Shown piece after piece: positions 1-6,072 of a stretch of 8,203 nucleotides of DNA. A program made the position numbers and the translations under genes. Every line of letters starts with the position of its first letter. Within the stretch, counting starts at the first letter, position 1. Below the pieces are notes generated by a model, which ran no database searches, was not told the origin of the DNA, and saw only the letters and a list, made by a program, of their open reading frames with translations. Origin of the DNA: Betaproteobacteria bacterium (GTDB lineage: Bacteria > Pseudomonadota > Gammaproteobacteria > Burkholderiales > Usitatibacteraceae); contig PQAI01000287.1 of the NCBI GenBank assembly GCA_003105245.1, forward strand, positions 13,336 to 21,538. The letters are read 5' to 3'.

Positions 1-144
1 GCCAAGTGCTACGGCGGCGACATCACGCGCAAGAAGAAGCTGCTGGAGAAGCAGAAGGCCGGCAAGAAGCGCATGAAGCAGGTGGGCTCCGTGGAGATTC
101 CGCAGGAGGCGTTCCTCGCCATCCTGCAGGTGGAGGGCAAGTAG
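1..144 (+). CDS. lepA: Elongation factor 4 (LepA), C-terminal end only
   Basis: This is the last 47 codons of lepA, read in frame from base 1 to the TAG at 142-144; the start lies outside the window. LepA is a ribosome-associated GTPase related to EF-G, implicated in back-translocation and 30S assembly. The fragment is the lysine-rich LepA-specific C-terminal tail. It begins with the conserved [10 protein letters not shown] segment, continues through a run of lysines ([13 protein letters not shown]) and ends with the conserved [12 protein letters not shown] stretch. The last codons also carry the Shine-Dalgarno sequence of lepB, whose ATG is the next base after the stop. The lepA-lepB pairing is widespread in proteobacteria. 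The identification rests only on this tail, but the tail is highly diagnostic. Confidence 0.95.
   Translation, partial: AKCYGGDITRKKKLLEKQKAGKKRMKQVGSVEIPQEAFLAILQVEGK
132..137 (+). promoter_or_regulatory. Shine-Dalgarno sequence for lepB
   Basis: GGAGGG lies 7 bases before the ATG at 145 and inside the final lepA codons. It supports 145 as the lepB start over the internal ATGs at 253 and 301, and it makes translational coupling with lepA likely. Confidence 0.7.
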
Positions 145-1119
145 ATGCAGGGCGGACTGAACTGGGAACTCATCGCGATGGTGGCCGGGGCCGCCTCCGC
201 CGCGCTCATCGGCTGGGACGCGGCGGCCCGCAAGGGCCCGCGCTCCGACACCATGAAGGGGATCCTCGAGATCGCCTGGCCGGTGCTCTTCATCGCCCTG
301 ATGGGGCTGCTGCTCAAGTTCACCGACTTCGCCGCCGTGCTCCTCATCGCCGGCGTGGTGACGGGGATCATCTGGCTGGTGGACGCCAGGGCGCTGGCGC
401 CGGGGCGCGGCGAGGGGGTGCCCGAGCCCATCGTCGTGGACATGGCGAGGGCCTTCTTCCCGGTGATCGTGGTGGTCTTCCTCATCCGCTCCTTCTGGAT
501 CGAGCCCTTCAAGATCCCCTCGGGGTCGATGAAGCCCACGCTCCTGGTGGGCGACTTCATCCTGGTGAACAAGTACACCTACGGCATCCGCCTGCCGGTG
601 CTCAACCGCAAGGTGATGGAGGTGGGCGAGGTCAGGCGCGGCGACGTGGTGGTCTTCCGCTACCCCGTGGACCCGTCGGTGGACTACATCAAGCGCGTGG
701 TCGGGCTTCCGGGGGACAAGGTGACCTACGCCGGGAAGCTCCTCGCGATCAACGGCCGGCAGGTGCCCGTCCAGCCCTCGGGCTACTACACCGACTCGGA
801 GCTGAACTACGTGCGCCTTCCCACCTTCAGCGAGAAGCTGGGCGAGAAGGCCCACGCGATGATGGTCGTGCCCCCCGAGCCGGTCGTGAACCTCTCCCAG
901 GTGCGGCAGTTTCCGCACCGCGACAATTGCGAATACAATGACGACGGCTTCACCTGCACGGTGCCGCCCGGGCACTATTTCATGATGGGCGACAACCGCG
1001 ACCAGAGCGCCGACAGCCGGTACTGGGGATTCGTGCCGGACGACCACATCAAGGGCCGGGCGTTCCTCGTCTGGATGAACTTCGGCGAGCTCAAGCGCAT
1101 CGGCAACAGCATCGAATAG
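145..1119 (+). CDS. lepB: Signal peptidase I (leader peptidase), N-terminally extended
   Basis: LepB is the inner-membrane serine protease that removes signal peptides from exported preproteins on the periplasmic side. The 324-residue product has the S26 boxes: PSGSMKPT with nucleophile Ser128, DYIKRVVGLPGD with general-base Lys183, and GDNRDQSADSR at 282-292. A periplasmic cysteine pair, Cys262 and Cys271, could form a disulfide. There are four hydrophobic segments, at roughly 8-24, 40-58, 62-79 and 103-117. The last two match the usual two anchors, so the first 60 residues look like an added two-helix unit. The basic stretch AARKGPR after the first segment suggests N-out topology, which would still place the catalytic domain in the periplasm. 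The ATG at 145 is chosen for its Shine-Dalgarno sequence and its contact with the lepA stop. The enzyme identity is secure; the status of the extension is inference. Confidence 0.96.
   Translation: MQGGLNWELIAMVAGAASAALIGWDAAARKGPRSDTMKGILEIAWPVLFIALMGLLLKFTDFAAVLLIAGVVTGIIWLVDARALAPGRGEGVPEPIVVDMARAFFPVIVVVFLIRSFWIEPFKIPSGSMKPTLLVGDFILVNKYTYGIRLPVLNRKVMEVGEVRRGDVVVFRYPVDPSVDYIKRVVGLPGDKVTYAGKLLAINGRQVPVQPSGYYTDSELNYVRLPTFSEKLGEKAHAMMVVPPEPVVNLSQVRQFPHRDNCEYNDDGFTCTVPPGHYFMMGDNRDQSADSRYWGFVPDDHIKGRAFLVWMNFGELKRIGNSIE
910..939 (+). promoter_or_regulatory. Candidate internal promoter within lepB (weak)
   Basis: An AT-rich patch at about 919-940 interrupts very GC-rich coding sequence. It holds TACAAT at 934-939, five of six matches to the sigma-70 -10 box. 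TTTCCG at 910-915, 18 bases upstream, matches only three of six -35 positions. The codons used (AAT, GAA, AAT) are uncommon in this window, where AAC and GAG are preferred. A start near 946 would give an mRNA beginning about 190 bases before the DUF4845 gene, feeding DUF4845, rnc and era. The conserved protein segment around the cysteines may explain the patch instead. Confidence 0.2.
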
Positions 1120-1136
1120 GACAGGCTGGGGGGAAC

Positions 1137-1496
1137 ATGACATCGAACAAGCAGCGCGGCATCTCGCTTTCCGGGGCCCTCATGGGAATGATCGTCCTCG
1201 CGCTCGCGGGGCTGTTCGCGGCCAAGCTCCTGCCGTCGTACCTCGACTACTTCGCGGTGCAGAAGATCCTCAAGGCCATGGAGCAGGCCGGCGACACCAA
1301 GGGCTCCGTCAAGGAGATCCGCAACTCCTTCGACCGGCGCAACTCGATCGAGAACGTGCAGTCGATGCGCGGCGACGACCTCGAGGTCACCAAGGAAGGC
1401 GGCGAGGCCGTCGTGACCGCCAACTGGTCGGTCAAGGTTCCCATCGTCGCCAACTTCAGCGCCTGCCTCGACTTCACGGTGACCACCGCGAAGTAG
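1137..1496 (+). CDS. DUF4845 family membrane protein, function unknown
   Basis: This is a 119-residue protein of unknown function. It is recognised as DUF4845 by its position between lepB and rnc and by its layout: a short basic N-terminus, one membrane segment at about 9-29, a conserved [13 protein letters not shown] stretch at 31-39, and a soluble C-terminal domain of about 80 residues. The N-terminus (KQRGISL followed by a hydrophobic helix) resembles a type IV prepilin leader junction, but the glutamate normally at position 5 of a mature pilin is missing. The product is more likely a single-pass inner-membrane protein with its domain in the periplasm. The ATG is 17 bases after the lepB stop, behind a G-rich run (1128-1133) that is only a fair Shine-Dalgarno sequence. 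Family membership is inferred from pattern and context, and no molecular role can be assigned. Confidence 0.85.
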   Translation: MTSNKQRGISLSGALMGMIVLALAGLFAAKLLPSYLDYFAVQKILKAMEQAGDTKGSVKEIRNSFDRRNSIENVQSMRGDDLEVTKEGGEAVVTANWSVKVPIVANFSACLDFTVTTAK

Positions 1497-1504
1497 CCCC
1501 GACC

Positions 1505-2212
1505 GTGTCCCGACGCGCGGCCGAGCGCGACCTCTCCGGCCTGCAGCGCCGGCTCGGGCACAGCTTCCGGGACCCGGCGCTCCTGCGCCGGGCGATCACC
1601 CACCGCAGCCACGCCGCCGACCACAACGAGCGGCTGGAATTCATCGGCGACAGCCTGCTCAACTGCGTGGTCGCGATCCTGCTCTACGAGCGCCTGCCCA
1701 CCCTGCCCGAGGGCGACCTCTCGCGCCTCCGCGCCGGGCTCGTGAACCAGTCCTCCCTCTTCGAGATCGCCCGGTCCCTGGAGCTCGGCGACGAGCTGCT
1801 GCTCGGCGAGGGCGAGCTCAAGAGCGGCGGCTTCCGGCGCCCGTCGATCCTGGCCGACGGCTTCGAGGCGCTGCTGGGCGCGGTCTTCCTGGACGCGGGC
1901 TTCGAGGCCGTGCGCCGCGTCGTGGAGGCGCTCTTCGCCGGCCGCATCGACCGCGCGGGCGAGGCGCCGCCCGCCAAGGACCCGAAGACCACGCTGCAGG
2001 AGAACCTTCAGGGCCGGCGCCTTCCGCTTCCGCGCTACGTGGTGGTCACGGTCGGGGGAGAGGCGCACCGCCAGGTCTTCCGCGTCGAGTGCCGCGTCGA
2101 CGAGCTCGGGCTTTCGGCCGTGGGCGAGGGCACCAGCCGGCGCGCCGCCGAGCAGCAGGCGGCCGAGGCGGTGCTCGCCCTCATGGCGCAGCGCAACGCG
2201 GGGCCGTCGTGA
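1505..2212 (+). CDS. rnc: Ribonuclease III
   Basis: RNase III is the double-strand-specific endoribonuclease that processes the rRNA precursor and cleaves structured mRNAs and sRNA duplexes in the cytoplasm. The 235-residue product has an N-terminal RIIID domain with the signature [13 protein letters not shown] at 41-53. The metal-binding and catalytic acids are Glu42, Glu45, Asp49, Asp118 and Glu121. A C-terminal double-stranded RNA-binding domain spans about 159-228 and includes [14 protein letters not shown]. Length and domain order are normal for proteobacteria. The GTG at 1505 is the only sensible start: it lies in the 8-base gap after the DUF4845 stop and sits 12 residues before the conserved LQRRLG helix. 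No good Shine-Dalgarno sequence precedes it. The stop overlaps the start of era, the classical rnc-era pairing in which both products act in ribosome biogenesis. Confidence 0.97.
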   Translation: MSRRAAERDLSGLQRRLGHSFRDPALLRRAITHRSHAADHNERLEFIGDSLLNCVVAILLYERLPTLPEGDLSRLRAGLVNQSSLFEIARSLELGDELLLGEGELKSGGFRRPSILADGFEALLGAVFLDAGFEAVRRVVEALFAGRIDRAGEAPPAKDPKTTLQENLQGRRLPLPRYVVVTVGGEAHRQVFRVECRVDELGLSAVGEGTSRRAAEQQAAEAVLALMAQRNAGPS

Positions 2213-3099
2213 CGGCGCCGGGACTTCGCGTGGGGACGGTGGCGATCGTCGGCCGGCCCAACGTCGGCAAGTCGACGCTCCTCAACCAGCTGGTCGGCGC
2301 CCACGTCTCCATCACCTCGCGCAAGGCCCAGACCACGCGCCACCGCATCCTGGGCATCCGCACCGACGAGCGCGCCCAGATGGTCTTCGTGGACACGCCC
2401 GGCTTCCAGACGCGCTTCTCCAACGCGCTCAACCGCGCCATGAACCGCGCCGTCACCGCCACGCTCGCCTCGGTGGACGCGATCGTGATGGTGATCGAGG
2501 CCACGGGCTGGGACGAGCGCGACGATCCCGTGCTCGCGCTCATCCCGCCGGGCGCCCCGGTGGTGCTCGCGGTGAACAAGGTGGACCGGGTGAAGGACAA
2601 GGCGAAGCTCGCCCAGCTGCTGGCCGCCTGCGCGGCCCGGCGCGAGTTCGCGGCGCTGGTGCCGGTGAGCGCGGAGAAGGGTACCCAGGTGAAGGCGCTC
2701 GTGGACGAGGTGGCGCGGCTGCTGCCGGAGGGCGAGCCCGCCTACGGCGCCGACGAGATCACCGACCGCTCCGAGCGCTTCCTCGCCGCCGAGCTCGTGC
2801 GCGAGCGCCTGTTCCGCCTCCTGGGCGACGAGCTTCCCTACACCGCGGCGGTCGTGATCGACGACTTCAAGGAGGACGGGGCGCTCCGGCGGGTTCACGC
2901 CACCATCTACGTCGACCGCCAGGGCCACAAGGCGATCGTCATCGGCGAGAAGGGCGCCACCCTCAAGCGCATCGGCACCGAGGCGCGCATGGCGATGGAG
3001 GGCCTTTTCGGGGGGAAGGTCTTCCTCGAGCTCTGGGTCAAGGTGAAGAGCGGCTGGGCCGACAGCGAGGCGATGGTGCGCCAGTGGGGCTACGAGTGA
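2209..3099 (+). CDS. era: GTPase Era (30S maturation factor)
   Basis: Era is an essential GTPase that binds the 3' end of 16S rRNA and helps 30S subunit assembly. The 296-residue product shows all G motifs: G1 GRPNVGKS at 15-22, the effector region [10 protein letters not shown] with Thr42/Thr43, G3 DTPG at 62-65, G4 NKVD at 123-126 and G5 SAEKG at 154-158. The C-terminal KH domain contains the GEKG loop at 246-249 and ends in the usual KVKSGWAD and WGYE segments. The reading frame is open further upstream, but GTG at 2209 is chosen because the protein then begins just before the conserved VAIVGRPN strand and has the family length. That start overlaps the rnc stop by four bases (GTGA). No Shine-Dalgarno sequence is evident, so re-initiation after rnc is likely. 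Confidence 0.96.
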   Translation: MTAPGLRVGTVAIVGRPNVGKSTLLNQLVGAHVSITSRKAQTTRHRILGIRTDERAQMVFVDTPGFQTRFSNALNRAMNRAVTATLASVDAIVMVIEATGWDERDDPVLALIPPGAPVVLAVNKVDRVKDKAKLAQLLAACAARREFAALVPVSAEKGTQVKALVDEVARLLPEGEPAYGADEITDRSERFLAAELVRERLFRLLGDELPYTAAVVIDDFKEDGALRRVHATIYVDRQGHKAIVIGEKGATLKRIGTEARMAMEGLFGGKVFLELWVKVKSGWADSEAMVRQWGYE

Positions 3100-3893
3100 G
3101 CGCGCCGGCCGGGGGCCCGGACCGCGGCTACGTCCTGCACTCCTACCCCTACCGCGAGACGAGCCTCATCCTGCAGGTGTGGACGGCCGGGCACGGCCGC
3201 TTCGCCGTCGTGGCCAAGGGCGCGCGCCGGCCGCGGAGCGCCGCGCGCGGGGTGCTGGTTCCCTTCCAGCCGCTCTCGTTCACCTGGTTCGGCCGCGGCG
3301 AGGTGAAGACGCTCAAGGCCGCCGAGCCTGCCGGACCCGCTCTCCCGCTCGCGGGGCCGAGCCTGCTCTCCGCCTTCTACCTGAACGAGCTCCTCCTCAA
3401 GCTCATCCACCGCGACGATCCGCACGAGCAGCTCTGGGCCGCCTACGACGAGGCGATCGCGGAGCTTCGCAGCCGCTCGCGCCGCGCGGCCGGCGTGCCG
3501 GGCCTGGTGGCCGCGGAGCCGGGCGTGGGGGAATCGCGCTCGATCGAGCCGGTGCTGCGGCGCTTCGAGCTCGCGATGCTGCGCGAGCTGGGCTACGCGG
3601 TGGAGCTGGGGCGGGACGCCGAGACGGGCGCGGCCATCGATCCCGCGCGCGAGTACTGGTACGTGGTCGAGCGCGGTCCCGTGCCGGCCGCCGGGACGGC
3701 CGAGCGGGCCGATGCAGTAAAATTGTCCGGCCTCACGCTCGCGCACCTGGAGCGCGGCCGGTTCGACGACGCGCGCACGACCAACGAGGCGAAGAACCTC
3801 ATGAGAATGCTCATCCACCATTGCCTCGCCGGGCAGGAACTCTCCACGCGCGCCATCGTGCGCGACCTGAAGAGCCTGGAGGACGCCGCATGA
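3096..3893 (+). CDS. recO: DNA repair protein RecO
   Basis: RecO works with RecR, and RecF in some settings, to load RecA onto SSB-coated single-stranded DNA during gap repair, and it anneals complementary strands. The 265-residue product has an N-terminal OB-fold that opens with [13 protein letters not shown] and continues through [14 protein letters not shown] helical C-terminal domain carries [13 protein letters not shown] and [15 protein letters not shown]. Between these, residues 126-149 form a low-complexity Arg/Ala/Gly-rich stretch that looks like an insertion. The zinc-binding cysteine cluster of some RecO proteins is absent; I see only one cysteine, near the C-terminus. The GTG at 3096 overlaps the era stop (GTGA) and is preferred over the in-frame GTG at 3084, which would add four residues. 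The protein is divergent, as is normal for this family, but order and motifs agree. Confidence 0.93.
   Translation: MSAPAGGPDRGYVLHSYPYRETSLILQVWTAGHGRFAVVAKGARRPRSAARGVLVPFQPLSFTWFGRGEVKTLKAAEPAGPALPLAGPSLLSAFYLNELLLKLIHRDDPHEQLWAAYDEAIAELRSRSRRAAGVPGLVAAEPGVGESRSIEPVLRRFELAMLRELGYAVELGRDAETGAAIDPAREYWYVVERGPVPAAGTAERADAVKLSGLTLAHLERGRFDDARTTNEAKNLMRMLIHHCLAGQELSTRAIVRDLKSLEDAA
3718..3723 (+). promoter_or_regulatory. Candidate -10 element of an internal promoter in recO (weak)
   Basis: TAAAAT (five of six matches to TATAAT) sits in an AT-rich island at about 3711-3727 inside otherwise very GC-rich recO. The codons there (GCA, GTA, AAA, TTG) are ones this region otherwise avoids in favour of GCC/GCG, GTG, AAG and CTG/CTC. 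No convincing -35 hexamer is seen at 16-19 bases upstream. A start near 3730 would lie about 160 bases before pdxJ and could drive pdxJ, acpS and nagZ. Confidence 0.25.
3878..3883 (+). promoter_or_regulatory. Shine-Dalgarno sequence for pdxJ
   Basis: GGAGGA lies 6 bases before the ATG at 3890, within the last recO codons. It fixes the pdxJ start and suggests that pdxJ can recruit ribosomes independently, unlike era, recO and acpS. Confidence 0.75.
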
Positions 3894-4663
3894 TCGAGCT
3901 CGGCGTCAACATCGACCACATCGCCACCGTGCGCCAGGCGCGCCGGACCTACGAGCCCGACCCCGTGTGGGCCGCGGTGGAGGCGCACCTGGGCGGCGCC
4001 GACGGCATCACCGTGCACCTGCGCGAGGACCGCCGCCACATCCAGGACGAGGACGTGCGGCGCCTGCGAGAGCTCACGCACATCAAGCTCAACCTCGAGA
4101 TGGCCGCCACCGAGGAGATGGTGGGCATCGCGCTGCGGGTGAAGCCCGAGATGGCGATGCTCGTGCCCGAGGGGCGCCAGGAGGTCACCACCGAGGGGGG
4201 CCTGGACATCGCCGGGCAGGAGGCGAGGATCCGGGACGTCGTGTCGCGGCTCGCCGGCGCCGGGATCGTGACCAGCGTCTTCATCGACGCGGACGCGAGG
4301 CAGGTCGAGGCCGCCTCCCGCGCGGGCGCGCGCGTCTGCGAGATCCACACCGGGCCCTACGCCCACGCCTTCCACTCCAAGGGGCGCGACCCGGAGAGCG
4401 CGCCGGTGGTCGCCGAGCTCGCGAAGATCCGTGCCGCCGGCGAGGCCATCCGCGCGCTCGGCATGCGCTTCAACGCCGGCCACGCCCTCAATTACTTCAA
4501 CGTCGAGCCCGTGGCGGCGCTCCCGGGGGTGCGCGAGCTGCACATCGGGCATGCCATCGTGAGCCGCGCCGTCTTCGTGGGCATGCGCGAGGCCGTGCGC
4601 GAGATGAAGGCCCTCATGCTCGCGGCCTCCGGCCACGCGCTGGCCCGGGGGCGCGCGGGGTGA
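3890..4663 (+). CDS. pdxJ: Pyridoxine 5'-phosphate synthase
   Basis: PdxJ condenses 1-deoxy-D-xylulose 5-phosphate with 3-amino-2-oxopropyl phosphate to form pyridoxine 5'-phosphate, the ring-closing step of the DXP-dependent vitamin B6 pathway in the cytoplasm. The 257-residue TIM-barrel protein begins with the diagnostic [15 protein letters not shown]. The active-site segment [11 protein letters not shown] gives His43, Arg45 and His50, and LNLEMA gives Glu70; these fall at the same positions as in the E. coli enzyme. [28 protein letters not shown] and NAGHALNY (with His198) follow in the expected order. Compared with E. coli, the loop after HTGPYA is a few residues longer. The ATG overlaps the recO stop (ATGA) and has a strong Shine-Dalgarno sequence. 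The pdxJ-acpS pairing is common in proteobacteria. Confidence 0.98.
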   Translation: MIELGVNIDHIATVRQARRTYEPDPVWAAVEAHLGGADGITVHLREDRRHIQDEDVRRLRELTHIKLNLEMAATEEMVGIALRVKPEMAMLVPEGRQEVTTEGGLDIAGQEARIRDVVSRLAGAGIVTSVFIDADARQVEAASRAGARVCEIHTGPYAHAFHSKGRDPESAPVVAELAKIRAAGEAIRALGMRFNAGHALNYFNVEPVAALPGVRELHIGHAIVSRAVFVGMREAVREMKALMLAASGHALARGRAG

Positions 4664-5037
4664 TCCTCGGCGTGGGCACCGACGTGGTGGAGATTCGGCG
4701 CGTGGCGGCGGCGATCGAGCGCTGGGGCGAGCGCTTCGTCGAGCGCATCCTCACCCCGGAGGAGCGCGCCCGCTACGCCCACACGCGCCAGAAGGCGAGC
4801 CACCTCGCCAAGCGCTTCGCCGCCAAGGAGGCCTTCTCCAAGGCGATCGGCACCGGCATCCGCGCGCCCTTCCGCTGGCACGCGGTCTCCGTGGGGCGCG
4901 ACGGGCGCGGCAAGCCGGGGCTGGTGCCCAGCCCGGAGATGGCGCGCCACCTCGAGGACCTGGGGGTCAAGGCCTCGCACCTCTCGCTCACCGACGACGC
5001 GGGGGTGGCCATGGCCTTCGTCGTCCTCGAAGGATAG
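4660..5037 (+). CDS. acpS: Holo-[acyl-carrier-protein] synthase
   Basis: AcpS transfers 4'-phosphopantetheine from coenzyme A to a serine of apo-acyl carrier protein, activating it for fatty acid synthesis. The 125-residue product has the usual length and the two family motifs. The first is GVGTDVVEI near the N-terminus, with magnesium ligand Asp8. The second is [12 protein letters not shown], with Glu57. The C-terminal part ends in the expected [16 protein letters not shown] pattern. The GTG at 4660 is the only start that keeps GVGTD at residues 4-8. It overlaps the pdxJ stop (GTGA). No Shine-Dalgarno sequence precedes it, so its translation probably depends on ribosomes finishing pdxJ. Confidence 0.97.
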   Translation: MILGVGTDVVEIRRVAAAIERWGERFVERILTPEERARYAHTRQKASHLAKRFAAKEAFSKAIGTGIRAPFRWHAVSVGRDGRGKPGLVPSPEMARHLEDLGVKASHLSLTDDAGVAMAFVVLEG

Positions 5038-5043
5038 GAAGGA
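5036..5043 (+). promoter_or_regulatory. Shine-Dalgarno sequence for nagZ
   Basis: AGGAAGGA begins within the acpS stop codon and lies 3 bases before the ATG at 5047; its 5' AGGA half (5036-5039) gives a 7-base spacing. It supports this start and is one of the clearer ribosome binding sites in the window. Confidence 0.7.
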
Positions 5044-5046
5044 CAG

Positions 5047-6072
5047 ATGCGACTCGGACCGGTGATGGTGGACGTCTCGGGGCTGGAGCTCACCGCCGAC
5101 GACGTCGAGCGGCTGCAGCACCCGCAGGTCGGCGGCGTGATCCTCTTCGCGAGGAACTTCGCGGCACCGCTGCAGCTCATCCAGCTCTGCCACTCGATCC
5201 GCGAGATCCGCAAGCCCTCGCTGCTCATCGCCGTGGACCACGAGGGCGGGCGGGTGCAGCGCTTCCGCCACGGCTTCACCCCGATCCCCGCCATGCGCGA
5301 GCTGGGCAAGCTCTTCGACCGCGACCCGGCGCAGGCGCTGGCGGCCGCGCGCGGCTGCGGCTTCGTGATCGCGAGCGAGCTGCAGGCCCACGGCGTGGAC
5401 TTCACCTTCGCGCCGGTCCTCGACGTGGACTACGGGGAGTCGAGCGTCATCGGCGACCGGGCGCTGCACCGCGACCCGAACGTGATCGCCACGCTCGCCG
5501 AGGCGCTGCAGGCCGGCCTCGCGGCCGCGGGCATGTCCTCCGTGGGCAAGCACTTCCCCGGCCACGGCTACGTGCGGGCGGACTCCCACCTCGAGGTGCC
5601 CGTGGACGACCGGCCCATGGCGGAGATCGCGGCGAAGGACCTCGTGCCCTTCCAGCGCCTGGCGCGCGCGGGAATGGGCGGGGTGATGCCGGCGCACGTG
5701 ATCTACCCCAAGGTGGACTCGAAGCCCGCGGGCTTCTCCTCCACCTGGCTGCAGAAGGTGCTGCGCGACAAGCTCCACTTCGACGGCCTGGTCTTCTCCG
5801 ACGACCTCTCGATGGAGGGGGCGAGCACCGCGGGCGGCATGATCGCCCGGGCCAACGCGGCGCTCAACGCCGGCTGCGACGTGGTGGTGGTCTGCAACGA
5901 CCCGCGCGCCCAGGACGCCATGCTCGAAGGCCTGGAGCGCCGCCCCGTGGCGCCCACGCTCGCCAAGCGCCTGGAGACGATGCGCGGCCGCGCCATCTCC
6001 ACCGCGGCCCTCAAGGCGAGCGCCGCCTACCTCGCCGCCACCGAGAACCTCGCCCGCGTCCGTGGCGTTTGA
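5047..6072 (+). CDS. nagZ: Beta-N-acetylhexosaminidase, peptidoglycan recycling
   Basis: NagZ is a cytoplasmic glycoside hydrolase family 3 enzyme that removes N-acetylglucosamine from imported anhydro-muropeptides. Its products feed cell-wall recycling and, in some bacteria, AmpR-controlled beta-lactamase induction. The 341-residue single-domain protein has no signal peptide, as expected. Visible motifs are GGVILFARNF near residue 29, substrate-binding DHEGGRVQRF at 64-73, KHFPGHG at 168-174 followed by DSH at 179-181 (His/Asp acid-base dyad of the NagZ type), MPAHVIYP, and FSDDLSMEGA at 250-259 with the likely nucleophile Asp252. The order, spacing and length are typical. It starts 9 bases after acpS behind a strong Shine-Dalgarno sequence, and its last 11 bases overlap uvrC. 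Confidence 0.97.
   Translation: MRLGPVMVDVSGLELTADDVERLQHPQVGGVILFARNFAAPLQLIQLCHSIREIRKPSLLIAVDHEGGRVQRFRHGFTPIPAMRELGKLFDRDPAQALAAARGCGFVIASELQAHGVDFTFAPVLDVDYGESSVIGDRALHRDPNVIATLAEALQAGLAAAGMSSVGKHFPGHGYVRADSHLEVPVDDRPMAEIAAKDLVPFQRLARAGMGGVMPAHVIYPKVDSKPAGFSSTWLQKVLRDKLHFDGLVFSDDLSMEGASTAGGMIARANAALNAGCDVVVVCNDPRAQDAMLEGLERRPVAPTLAKRLETMRGRAISTAALKASAAYLAATENLARVRGV

Noticed and set aside
6..941. + strand open frame overlapping lepA end and lepB
   Set aside because: It is an Arg/Gly/Ala-rich out-of-frame shadow; the lepB frame has the full signal peptidase boxes.
1120..1136. Terminator or regulatory element in the lepB-DUF4845 gap
   Set aside because: Seventeen bases with a G-run but no inverted repeat or T-tract; it reads best as a leader with a G-rich ribosome site.
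2120..2190. Altered double-stranded RNA-binding motif in RNase III (RRAAE where E. coli has RRKAE)
   Set aside because: The changed position is the variable one in the KKxAK-type motif, so this is ordinary variation.
2089..2208. Upstream extension of era by 40 codons
   Set aside because: The added residues are Arg/Ala/Gly-rich and lie within the conserved RNase III RNA-binding domain. The GTG at 2209 gives the normal Era N-terminus.
3084..3095. Alternative recO start four codons upstream
   Set aside because: Possible, but the GTGA junction at 3096 matches the pattern of neighbouring genes; the difference is only four residues.
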